Positions 1 to 5,820 of a stretch of DNA of 5,820 bases are shown here, one piece after another. Origin of the DNA: Deltaproteobacteria bacterium (lineage in GTDB: Bacteria; Desulfobacterota; Desulfobacteria; Desulfobacterales; UBA11574); NCBI GenBank assembly GCA_019314155.1, contig JAFCZV010000144.1, positions 1-5,820 on the forward strand, in the 5' to 3' direction. Position numbers and translations under genes: made by a program. Position 1 is the first letter of the stretch. Every line of letters begins with the position of its first letter. Below the pieces are notes generated by a model. That model was not told the DNA's origin. It ran no database searches and saw only the letters and a list, made by a program, of their open reading frames with translations.

Positions 1-50
1 CGAATAAGAAGGCGTTTAATATTTTTTGGTTTTATTGTTTTAAGTGCCAT
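1..50 (-). CDS. Possible start of a further gene, cut by the window edge (unidentified)
   Basis: An ATG at 50-48 opens a frame that stays open to the left edge, giving 16 complete residues that begin MALKTIKPKNIKRLLI. The peptide is strongly basic and turns hydrophobic at its end, as in a signal peptide or N-terminal membrane anchor, but too little is visible to name a family. The ATG lies 56 bases after the lpxL stop on the same strand, so it could be the next gene of the cluster. Against this, there is no clear Shine-Dalgarno sequence before it (the upstream bases are A/T rich), and a 50-base open frame can occur by chance. The rest of 51-106 shows no hairpin or other recognisable element. 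Confidence 0.35.
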   Translation of the reverse strand, partial: MALKTIKPKNIKRLLI

Positions 51-106
51 TATTTTTAGAAAGCAACTGGAACAGATTGAACCGATTTACACATTTTTTC
101 ATTGGT

Positions 107-1018
107 TTATTTGACAGCAACTTTGGGCCAGGGGTGATACGGTTTCGTCTTCCAGCGTTGGTGTACCCAAAACCATTGCTCAGAGTAACGGCGGACAACG
201 TCCTCAATGATTCTGTTATACTGCAGGGTATTCAACTCAACATCCTTTCTCTTGTCGCCGGTTTTAATCAACGGAATTTCTGGCCCGAACTCTGCTCTAA
301 AGCCTGTTTTTTCCCGGATTAAAAAAACGGGAACCACCGGTGCCTGTGTTTTTAGGGCCAAAAGGGCCAATCCGCTGTTGGTGCAGGCCCGACGACCCAT
401 AAAATCTACAAAAACGCCTTCGTACCAGTCCACATTCTGATCCATCAGCAATACAACCAATTCTTTGCGTTCCAGACTCCTTAGGATCTCACGAAAAGAG
501 CGCTGCTTGGGAATGATCTTTGCCCCGAAGCGTGTCCTCAACTCCACAAAAAAGCGATCCAGCGGTTTAAAGCTCAGGGGACGAACCACGGGACTCAAAG
601 GATACTTGATCATAGCGCCGATGACTGCCAGAAGCTCAAAGTTCCCAAAATGGGCGGTAAGTACTAAAACACCTCTATCTTTTTCATATGCGTTTTTAAT
701 ATTCGATCTTCCGTCAATCGTAAAATATTTCCTAAGCTGTTTCTCATCCAGACTTAAGGACCAGCCGATTTCAAAAATAATCTGCACCAGATTTATAAAT
801 ACTCGCTTGGCAAGAATCCGGATTTCAAATCGATTTTTTTGACGGCCAAAAGCATGGGTTAGACTGTCAATAACGATCCTGCGGTGCCGCCTGTCTGCCA
901 AAAAAACAATTCGGCCCAGAAAGTCAGCTGATATTCGTTGCCATTTCTGTGGAATAAGGCCCAAAAGTCTGAACAGTATTTTGATACAATTGTAGACGGT
1001 TCTTTCCATATCAAACAT
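107..1018 (-). CDS. lpxL: Lipid A biosynthesis lauroyl/lysophospholipid acyltransferase family (LpxL/HtrB-like)
   Basis: This is a 303-residue inner-membrane acyltransferase of the LpxL/LpxM (HtrB) family, which moves an acyl chain from acyl-ACP onto Kdo-lipid A to form an acyloxyacyl group. The length is normal (E. coli LpxL is about 306). The catalytic HX4(D/E) motif is seen as HFGNFE with His123 and Glu128, after the usual hydrophobic strand GVLVLTA. Further family blocks are VVRPL with Arg146, MDQN at 192-195 followed by GVFVDFMGR and TNSGLALLAL, APVVPVF around 226-232, and a C-terminal WFWVHQRWKTKP at 282-293. A hydrophobic N-terminal stretch (about 12-22) is the likely membrane anchor. 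The ATG at 1018 overlaps the lpxK stop by 8 bases, with GAAG 7 bases upstream, so translation is probably coupled; an ATG three codons later is possible. Which acyl chain and position it uses cannot be told from sequence, so LpxM-like specificity remains open. Confidence 0.9.
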   Translation of the reverse strand: MFDMERTVYNCIKILFRLLGLIPQKWQRISADFLGRIVFLADRRHRRIVIDSLTHAFGRQKNRFEIRILAKRVFINLVQIIFEIGWSLSLDEKQLRKYFTIDGRSNIKNAYEKDRGVLVLTAHFGNFELLAVIGAMIKYPLSPVVRPLSFKPLDRFFVELRTRFGAKIIPKQRSFREILRSLERKELVVLLMDQNVDWYEGVFVDFMGRRACTNSGLALLALKTQAPVVPVFLIREKTGFRAEFGPEIPLIKTGDKRKDVELNTLQYNRIIEDVVRRYSEQWFWVHQRWKTKPYHPWPKVAVK

Positions 1019-2174
1019 TACCCCACTTCAGACTGTTGCAGTGCAGTTTACTTTGAATGAACGTATAAAAGGCATCGTCCTCATCACCAAAGGTGATCTT
1101 GATACCCAACACGACAAGATCAACGGGATATGTATTTCTGTAAGAAATCCGGACATAATCCTTTTCGGTGGTAACGAGACAATCCGCATTTGCTTGCCTC
1201 GCCGACTGAAATATGTTTTCAATATCCACTCCCGAGTATGGATGATGATCAGGAAATTCCATACAGCCCGACACAAAACAGTCAAGGCCTTGGACGGTCC
1301 GGTGAAAATCACCGTTATCTGCCAGACCTGAAAAAACAAAGGCTTTTTGTCCTTTTAAAAACTCCGGTTCACATGTCGATACGCTTTGTGATTTTTGATC
1401 AAATATACTGCTTTCCCCTTTTATCACTTTATGGACATACGGGACGTGGAACGATTTGAAAACCGGTTTGTCCGCAGTTAAGGATCCGGATTTTAAGCCT
1501 TGGAGAACTTTTTTAGCATCCGGTACAACATCGGATCTTGTTAATATCAATGCATTTGCCCGTGAAAGAGCTGAAACCGGCTCTCTCATAATACCTCTGG
1601 GCAGCATATGCCCATTGCCGAAAGGGCGGCGGCAATCCAAGAGTACCAAGTCAAGATCACGTCCAAGTTTCAGGTGCTGGAAAGCATCATCGAGCACAAG
1701 GACGTCAGGTTGAAACATCCGCACAGCCAGCATGCCGGCCTCCCACCGATTTTTGCCTACGATTACCGGCACATTTTTCAATTTTGCGGCCATCATATAC
1801 GGTTCGTCACCGGCGGTCTCAGGTCCCATCAATAAAACCTGTCCATCGCTCACGATCCCGCCGGCCTTTTCCGCACGCCCCCTATATCCTCGACTGATAA
1901 CCACAGCCTTGTATCCGAGATCCTGAATGAGATTGGCCAAATATATCGTCATGGGTGTTTTCCCTGTCCCACCCACTGAAAGGTTCCCAACAGATATAAC
2001 CATGCAAGGGAGCCTTTTTGATTGAAAAACACCCTTTTGATATAATTTTTCTCTTAATTTTACAGCACCTCCATAAACTTTTGAAACTACCGATAAAAAA
2101 AACCTAAAAGAAAAAAGGGGGCTTGCCCCTTTATCTGCCATAATTTTCTCAATTATTCTAATAATATTGCTCAT
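1011..2174 (-). CDS. lpxK: Tetraacyldisaccharide 4'-kinase LpxK
   Basis: LpxK uses ATP to phosphorylate the 4' position of tetraacyl-disaccharide 1-phosphate, giving lipid IVA, on the cytoplasmic face of the inner membrane. The 387-residue protein has an amphipathic or hydrophobic N-terminal segment (about 18-37) and then the P-loop VGNLSVGGTGKTP at 62-74. After this come SRGYRG at 94-99, GDEP at 122-125 and the Walker B-like LDDAFQH at 161-167. Near the C-terminal part are FPDHHPY at 307-313 and TTEKD at 335-339. In the Aquifex enzyme an Asp and a His form the catalytic dyad; Asp123 of GDEP and a His of DHH are the likely equivalents here. It is longer than E. coli LpxK (328), with the extra length spread over the region after 220 and the tail. 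The ATG at 2174 has a weak AAGAAG five bases upstream. It follows waaA after a 92-base repeat-like spacer and overlaps lpxL. Confidence 0.96.
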   Translation of the reverse strand: MSNIIRIIEKIMADKGASPLFSFRFFLSVVSKVYGGAVKLREKLYQKGVFQSKRLPCMVISVGNLSVGGTGKTPMTIYLANLIQDLGYKAVVISRGYRGRAEKAGGIVSDGQVLLMGPETAGDEPYMMAAKLKNVPVIVGKNRWEAGMLAVRMFQPDVLVLDDAFQHLKLGRDLDLVLLDCRRPFGNGHMLPRGIMREPVSALSRANALILTRSDVVPDAKKVLQGLKSGSLTADKPVFKSFHVPYVHKVIKGESSIFDQKSQSVSTCEPEFLKGQKAFVFSGLADNGDFHRTVQGLDCFVSGCMEFPDHHPYSGVDIENIFQSARQANADCLVTTEKDYVRISYRNTYPVDLVVLGIKITFGDEDDAFYTFIQSKLHCNSLKWGNV

Positions 2175-2192
2175 GGCATCTTCTTTATTATT

Positions 2193-2262
2193 AGTTATCG
2201 GCCCTCTGACTTCTGCCCTTTTTCATCAGTCATCTGTCTCCTGATCCCTGACACCTAACACC
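2193..2262 (-). repeat. Degenerate tandem heptamer tract between waaA and lpxK (about ten 7-base units)
   Basis: Read on the minus strand from 2262, the spacer falls into ten successive 7-base blocks, beginning GGTGTTA, GGTGTCA. Counted across the ten blocks, position 1 is G in 9, position 4 is G in 8, position 6 is C in 8 and position 7 is A in 7, giving a consensus of GRTGWCA. The blocks closest to the waaA stop are the best conserved, and the tract starts only 4 bases after that stop codon. It fills most of the 92-base spacer and ends before the weak lpxK ribosome binding site. It resembles the short tandemly repeated heptamers known from cyanobacterial genomes. Its function is unknown; a non-coding repeat expansion is the simplest reading. 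Confidence 0.65.
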
Positions 2263-2266
2263 TGCT

Positions 2267-3571
2267 TTAAAGATATGTTTCAACAACCCGCAATGTCTTT
2301 TCAACAGCGCCTTTGTTGGCTTTGAAAACCTGCCGGGCTCTTTCTCCGATCTCGATGGCTTTTTTATCGTCTCTAATGAGTATCGCCGCAGCTTCAAAAA
2401 GGGAAGCTGAGTCATGAACCCTTACAGCTCCTCCTGAATCCACAAGCAATTTGGATATCTCAGCGAAATCACTCATATCTTGCCCGAATATTATCGGTTT
2501 TGCAAATGAAGCCGGTTCAAGTGGATTGTGCCCGCCGCACGCTATCAGACTCCCTCCTATAAAGGCGATATCGGCGATTGTATAGAGTTTTTTTAAAACC
2601 CCCAGGATACCAACCACAATCACATCAAATCGATGACCTGCTGATTTCTTTTCCATCTCTTTCATAAGACGAACAGAGTAGCCTGCTGCTTCAAAAATAC
2701 GATATACCGACTTTGCGCGTTCCGGATCTCTGGGGGTGACAACAAGAACCAGATCTTTAAACTCACTTTTCATTTTGGAAAAAGCGTCAAGAAGTATCGA
2801 TTCTTCACCTTTATGCGTACTCCCCGCCACCAGGACCTTTTGAGACGGCTGTATCTGCATCCATTTCCTTAAATCTTTTATCTCTTCCGCCGATAAGAAC
2901 TGGAATTCCTGATCAAATTTGATATTGCCGGTAAACATTATCCGATTTGAGGGAACATCAAGGGCTTGAAAACGTTTTGCATCTTCCACGGACTGGGTGC
3001 AAATTTTTGCGAAAGATAAAAACAGCGGTTTTGCAAAAAAATCGAATCGTTTGTAGCCGATAAAAGATTTATTGGACAGCCTTGCATTAACAAGAACAAC
3101 AGGGGTCTGCCGTTTTTTCATCTCAAAAAGAAAATTCGGCCATATATCCGTCTCGACGATGACAACAACGGCTGGAGCAATTTTCTCTGCAATATGTTTT
3201 ACTGAAAATTTCAAATCATAAGGAAAATAAAAGATGCCGATAACAGAATCATTTAAATACTGGTTGGCGATATCAAAGCCTGTTTTGGTAGAAGCAGAAA
3301 ACACAATATTTCTAGTATGGGAACGCTCTTTTAACCGTTTAACGAGTGGAACCGCGGAAAGTACCTCTCCCACCGAAAGTGCATGGACCCATACAATTTT
3401 TTCTTCAGAAAGAAGTAGTTTACGCCTTGTCATCGCAGCTGGCAACGGCACAAGCCCCAGCCTCTGGAGGATTGTTTTCCTCCGCTTTTTGGAAGAAAGC
3501 GCTATGGGGAGGATCACCGGGAAGCCTATAGCGATGAGAAAATAAAGCAATATATTATACAGACGTCTCAC
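2267..3571 (-). CDS. waaA: 3-deoxy-D-manno-octulosonic acid (Kdo) transferase WaaA/KdtA, GTG start
   Basis: WaaA transfers Kdo from CMP-Kdo to lipid IVA on the cytoplasmic face of the inner membrane (glycosyltransferase family 30, GT-B fold). Counting from the GTG at 3571, the protein has 434 residues (E. coli 425). It starts with a membrane anchor at about 4-25. The N-domain carries WVHALSVGE with the presumed catalytic base Glu69, ETDIWPN from 140, and VNARLS at about 161-166. The C-domain carries AGSTHKGEE from 249, PRDPER at 280-285 (PRHPER in E. coli), IGGSL about 338-342 and GGHNPLEP at 346-353, the CMP-binding side. The start at 3571 is preferred because AAAGGA lies 6 bases upstream and the resulting VRRLYNILLYFL aligns with known N-termini. 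A GTG six codons earlier (3589) has no ribosome binding site and sits in repeat-like sequence. Whether one or more Kdo units are added cannot be told. Confidence 0.96.
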   Translation of the reverse strand: MRRLYNILLYFLIAIGFPVILPIALSSKKRRKTILQRLGLVPLPAAMTRRKLLLSEEKIVWVHALSVGEVLSAVPLVKRLKERSHTRNIVFSASTKTGFDIANQYLNDSVIGIFYFPYDLKFSVKHIAEKIAPAVVVIVETDIWPNFLFEMKKRQTPVVLVNARLSNKSFIGYKRFDFFAKPLFLSFAKICTQSVEDAKRFQALDVPSNRIMFTGNIKFDQEFQFLSAEEIKDLRKWMQIQPSQKVLVAGSTHKGEESILLDAFSKMKSEFKDLVLVVTPRDPERAKSVYRIFEAAGYSVRLMKEMEKKSAGHRFDVIVVGILGVLKKLYTIADIAFIGGSLIACGGHNPLEPASFAKPIIFGQDMSDFAEISKLLVDSGGAVRVHDSASLFEAAAILIRDDKKAIEIGERARQVFKANKGAVEKTLRVVETYL

Positions 3572-3577
3572 CTGCTG

Positions 3578-3583
3578 TCCTTT
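3578..3583 (-). promoter_or_regulatory. Shine-Dalgarno sequence that sets the waaA start
   Basis: AAAGGA on the minus strand lies 6 bases before the GTG at 3571-3569, close to ideal spacing. It would lie inside the coding sequence if translation began at the upstream in-frame GTG (3589), so it argues for the shorter protein. It is the clearest ribosome binding site in the window; most others here are weak. Confidence 0.7.
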
Positions 3584-3632
3584 TATCACGATTCAAGGGT
3601 AGCGCATCACTTGTCAGTCGTTACCCGTCACC
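3584..3632 (-). repeat. Degenerate tandem heptamer tract between lptG and waaA (about seven 7-base units)
   Basis: Starting 2 bases after the lptG stop, the minus strand reads as seven 7-base blocks, the first two being GGTGACG and GGTAACG. Across the seven, position 5 is A in all, position 3 is T in six, and positions 2 and 4 are G in five each, giving a consensus near nGTGACg. The first four blocks are good and the last three are eroded. The consensus is the same as that of the tract downstream of waaA apart from the last base. An imperfect inverted repeat (3626-3619 with 3604-3597, GGGTA pairing with TACCC) lies within it but no T-run follows, so I do not call it a terminator. Confidence 0.55.
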
Positions 3633-3634
3633 TA

Positions 3635-4711
3635 TTATTCAGCATTTAACAATGTTACAGCTCCAAAACAGAAAAAAGCAAGGTTCGCCGTCCATGCAGC
3701 AATGCCGGGAGGCAGCATTTCACCGTATCCAAGGGATAGACAGAAGCTGTAAAAAATCCAATAAAGAAATGCCATGCCGATACCGAACGCGATGACAACA
3801 GGCATACTTTCCTTTATTTTTCCTCTGGCGCCAATGCCGGTTCCCACCATACACATGATGATACAGATAAAAGGAAAGGCTATTTTAGCATAGAGGTCCA
3901 CCCGGTAATTCGTCGCATCATATCCTTCCGCCTCAACCCTTTTTATATATTCCGAAAGCTCTTTGAAGGTCATCTCTTCCGATTTTTTGGCCACCCGATT
4001 TAAATCTTCAGGTAGAAAGTCGAACTTCTCAACCTGCTGGTCGTGGAACGTAATATCGTAATTCCCCAGTTCCTTGTCCAAATTCTGTTCCATTATTTCG
4101 TATAACAACCATTTTCCCTGTTCGAAGACACCTTTCTTGGCATCAATTCTTCTGATGAGTTGGAAACGTTGATCAAACTGGTACAGCGTGATTCCATAAA
4201 TGGCTTTTACCTTTGGATTAAAATATTTTATGTGTGTTATAATGCGGTTACCTTTAACCCAAATGTTTTTTTCCTCGGTAATGACTGTAGATTCCCTGCG
4301 GACTTCTCTGAGCCAAATCTGATTTGACTTTGCCTTTGTAATGGGAACAATGACATCGGAAAAGAAAAAAAGAAGGCCGCTCAACATACATCCAATTATA
4401 ACGACCGGTTTAAAAAGATAATAGATACGGACGCCACTGCTTCTTAAAGCCATGATCTCATTGTGTCGGGTCATGAGACTAAAAACGATAAGAACTGCCA
4501 GCAGAATACAGATCGGTATAATCTGAACAATAACAAACGGTATTTCCAATATAAAAAAAAATATGGTCTTCGAAAACGGCAACCCTGCTTCCATAAAATC
4601 GTCTATCTTTTCAAAAAAATCGACGATAATATATATACCGATGACAAAAGTCAGAACAATGCCGAAATATTTTGAAATCTGAATGGTTATATATCTGTAA
4701 ATAATTGACAT
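3635..4711 (-). CDS. lptG: LPS export permease LptG (YjgP/YjgQ family)
   Basis: LptG is one of the two membrane subunits of the LptB2FG ABC transporter, which pulls LPS out of the inner membrane and passes it to LptC and the periplasmic bridge. The 358 residues show the family plan. Three membrane segments come first (about 14-34, 49-79 and 98-122), then a periplasmic beta-jellyroll region of about 125-265, then three more segments (about 273-294, 302-327 and 334-355). The cytoplasmic loop TRHNEIMALRSSG at 81-93 is the conserved coupling-helix area that contacts LptB. The region around IWVKGN at 150-155 matches the start of the LptG periplasmic domain, which favours LptG over LptF. The ATG at 4711 is 9 bases after the lptF stop with no obvious Shine-Dalgarno, suggesting coupled translation. 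The gene is intact, unlike its upstream partner. No lptB is in the window; it is often encoded elsewhere. Confidence 0.93.
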   Translation of the reverse strand: MSIIYRYITIQISKYFGIVLTFVIGIYIIVDFFEKIDDFMEAGLPFSKTIFFFILEIPFVIVQIIPICILLAVLIVFSLMTRHNEIMALRSSGVRIYYLFKPVVIIGCMLSGLLFFFSDVIVPITKAKSNQIWLREVRRESTVITEEKNIWVKGNRIITHIKYFNPKVKAIYGITLYQFDQRFQLIRRIDAKKGVFEQGKWLLYEIMEQNLDKELGNYDITFHDQQVEKFDFLPEDLNRVAKKSEEMTFKELSEYIKRVEAEGYDATNYRVDLYAKIAFPFICIIMCMVGTGIGARGKIKESMPVVIAFGIGMAFLYWIFYSFCLSLGYGEMLPPGIAAWTANLAFFCFGAVTLLNAE

Positions 4712-4720
4712 AACGATAGA

Positions 4721-5476
4721 CTAATTTTCGTGCGTTCGTAATATCTGTCTAATTTTTTTTCTAACATGGGCGATCATTGAATCGACTTTTACAGGACGGT
4801 CGGTTGCGGTTCTGACAACAAGAAACAGACCCAGCCCACCCATTACAATATTCGGCACCCACATTCCAATCACCGGTGGATACACCCCGGCTTCTCCAAA
4901 AACTTGTCCCGCGGACAACATTAAGTAATAGATTAAAAAGAATGCCAGTCCCAGCCCCAAGCCTCCGGACCGTTTTGCGGACCCCGACTGAACGCCCAGA
5001 GGAACCGCCAAAATTCCAAGGGCTATGCATGCAGCGGGAATCGAAAATTTTTTATGCAATTCAATTAATGTCGTATAATATTGTTCATCTTTTTTTTCGG
5101 CGGTGTTCAAATACTGCCAAAATTCGCCAAGGCTCATCTCGTCTTCGTCTTTGGGACCGCTTTTTGAAGTCATAAAAGTTTTTTTGAGATCAAGACTGAC
5201 GTCATAGGTGTCAAAGTTGATGGAATGGGCCGACCTGTTTTCAAGGTTGACCTGATTGATGGCCCCATTATAAAGTTGTAAGTGAAACACAAGCTTGTCA
5301 GGTTCACTAAACACCTTTCCCTTTGGCGCCACGATGGTGCTTACAATATTTTTCGACCTTTTATCTTCAATAAACACATCAATAAGTCTTTTTTTCTTCA
5401 AATCTATTTTATTGATATACAGCATGACGTCCTTGAAACTGTCGTTGAAAGTCCTGCATAAACCGTCAAAAAACAT
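4721..5476 (-). pseudogene. lptF: LptF, C-terminal part (periplasmic domain and last three membrane segments), out of frame with the N-terminal part
   Basis: This frame carries the rest of an LptF-type permease. It has a periplasmic jellyroll region starting at RTFNDSFKDVMLYINKI (from codon AGG at 5455-5453). The membrane segments that follow include FSIPAACIALGILAVPLG, LGLAFFLIYYLMLSAGQVF and PPVIGMWVPNIVMGGLGLFLVV, before a basic cytoplasmic tail. The RxFNDxF start of the domain and the PLGVQSG loop are typical of LptF. The open frame formally begins at an ATG at 5476, but the first 7 residues overlap the coding sequence of the N-terminal part in another frame and look like read-through noise. 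A GGGGA 10 bases before that ATG is a poor ribosome site. On its own this fragment lacks the first three membrane segments and could not form a working subunit. It ends 9 bases before lptG. Confidence 0.85.
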
Positions 5477-5820
5477 GAAAGGAGCATCCCCATTACACTA
5501 AATGCCAGCACAGGAGACATTAGGCTGTAAATGCTGATCCCGCCCGCTTTAAGGGCATTAAGCTCATGATCGTTCGATAACCGAAGAAACGTCAACAGCA
5601 CGGCTATCATCACCGACATGGGTATCACAAATGACAGAAAACGAGGGACAGAGTAGACAAGGATCAAAAAGACGGAAGACAGGTTGATTTTGTAATTGAC
5701 AATCATGTTTGTAATATCGAGTATCTTTGTCATGAGGAATATAAAAGTGAAAAACGCCATATTGATGGCAAACGGCCAGATCATCTCTTTGAAGATATAC
5801 CTGTTTATAATGGAATTTAT
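5404..5820 (-). pseudogene. lptF: LptF, N-terminal part (first three membrane segments), start beyond the right edge, frame lost near 5455
   Basis: This frame is open from the right edge and begins INSIINRYIFKE, the usual first residues of LptF, so the true start is only a few codons outside the window; the Met at 5784 is internal. Three membrane regions follow. The first is WPFAINMAFFTFIFLMTKIL, the second runs from SSVFLILVY to AVLLTFL, and the third is SLMSPVLAFSVMGMLLSCFL. The cytoplasmic loop NDHELNALKAGG is the LptB-contact motif, matching LptG's TRHNEIMALRSSG. Family-like sequence stops after FLTVYA (GCA at 5457-5455). The 17 residues after that (rich in S, T and C) match nothing and end at a TAG at 5406-5404. 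LptF with LptG forms the transmembrane channel of LptB2FG. As written, the gene yields a truncated protein without its periplasmic domain. Confidence 0.88.
5453..5457 (-). other. Frame-break junction in lptF (probable deletion)
   Basis: The last codon that fits the family in the upstream frame is GCA at 5457-5455, and the first that fits in the downstream frame is AGG at 5455-5453. Restoring the frame needs extra bases equal to 1 modulo 3. Aligning by eye to the intact LptG, 26-27 residues stand between the equivalents of these two points, so the lost segment is probably about 79 bases (76 or 82 also fit) rather than one base. The missing part would be the end of membrane segment 3 and the entry into the periplasmic domain. 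Confidence 0.7.

Noticed and set aside
44..842. Several plus-strand open frames opposite lpxL
   Set aside because: They run antisense to a clear acyltransferase gene, have no ribosome sites of note and give compositionally odd products. They are shadows.
1041..1926. Chain of plus-strand open frames opposite lpxK
   Set aside because: All overlap the strongly supported kinase on the other strand, and none shows a recognisable domain.
3597..3626. Imperfect inverted repeat after lptG as a rho-independent terminator
   Set aside because: The stem is only 5 pairs plus 2 after a mismatch, the loop is 14 bases, and no T-run follows on the minus strand. It is explained by the heptamer repeats.
4761..5030. 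Minus-strand open frame of 89 codons inside lptF
   Set aside because: It lies in another frame within the well-conserved C-terminal part of LptF and its product has no family character.
5404..5476. Programmed ribosomal frameshift joining the two lptF halves
   Set aside because: There is no slippery heptamer or clear downstream structure at the junction, and a simple frameshift would still leave out about 26 residues that the paralogue has.
5474..5491. Independent translation start making the C-terminal LptF half a separate gene
   Set aside because: The ribosome-site spacing (GGGGA 10 bases before the ATG) is poor, the first 7 residues are out-of-frame sequence of the upstream half, and a half-permease lacking the first three membrane segments is not a known functional form.

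Overview
All recognisable genes in this window lie on the minus strand and read from high to low coordinates. They form one outer-membrane glycolipid cluster in the order lptF (broken) - lptG - waaA - lpxK - lpxL, with a possible further gene starting at the left edge. The organism is a Gram-negative bacterium that makes lipopolysaccharide. The gene order, the protein style and the AT-leaning composition suggest a deltaproteobacterium (Desulfobacterota, sulfate-reducer type). That placement is inference, because there is no rRNA or other marker here.

Layout, in the direction of transcription: lptF enters from beyond the right edge and occupies 5820-4721, but it is split between two frames at about 5455. 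lptG follows after 9 bases (4711-3635). A 63-base spacer built of degenerate 7-base repeats leads to waaA (3571-2267, GTG start). A 92-base spacer, also of 7-base periodicity, leads to lpxK (2174-1011). lpxL (1018-107) overlaps the end of lpxK by 8 bases. The last 106 bases hold no complete gene; a short open frame from position 50 to the edge may be the start of another. No stretch over 300 bases lacks a gene, and I see no tRNA, rRNA, CRISPR, insertion sequence or convincing terminator.

The enzymes fit together tightly. LpxK phosphorylates the tetraacyl-disaccharide to lipid IVA, WaaA adds Kdo, and LpxL adds a secondary acyl chain: three consecutive steps of the Raetz pathway. LptF and LptG are the two membrane subunits of the LptB2FG machine that extracts finished LPS from the inner membrane.

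The most notable point is lptF. Its two halves are each well conserved but lie in different frames, and comparison with the intact paralogue lptG indicates that about 26-27 codons are missing at the junction. This is either a real deletion in a normally essential gene or an assembly fault. The second notable point is the pair of heptamer-periodic spacers flanking waaA. I found no sign of a novel defence or mobile system.
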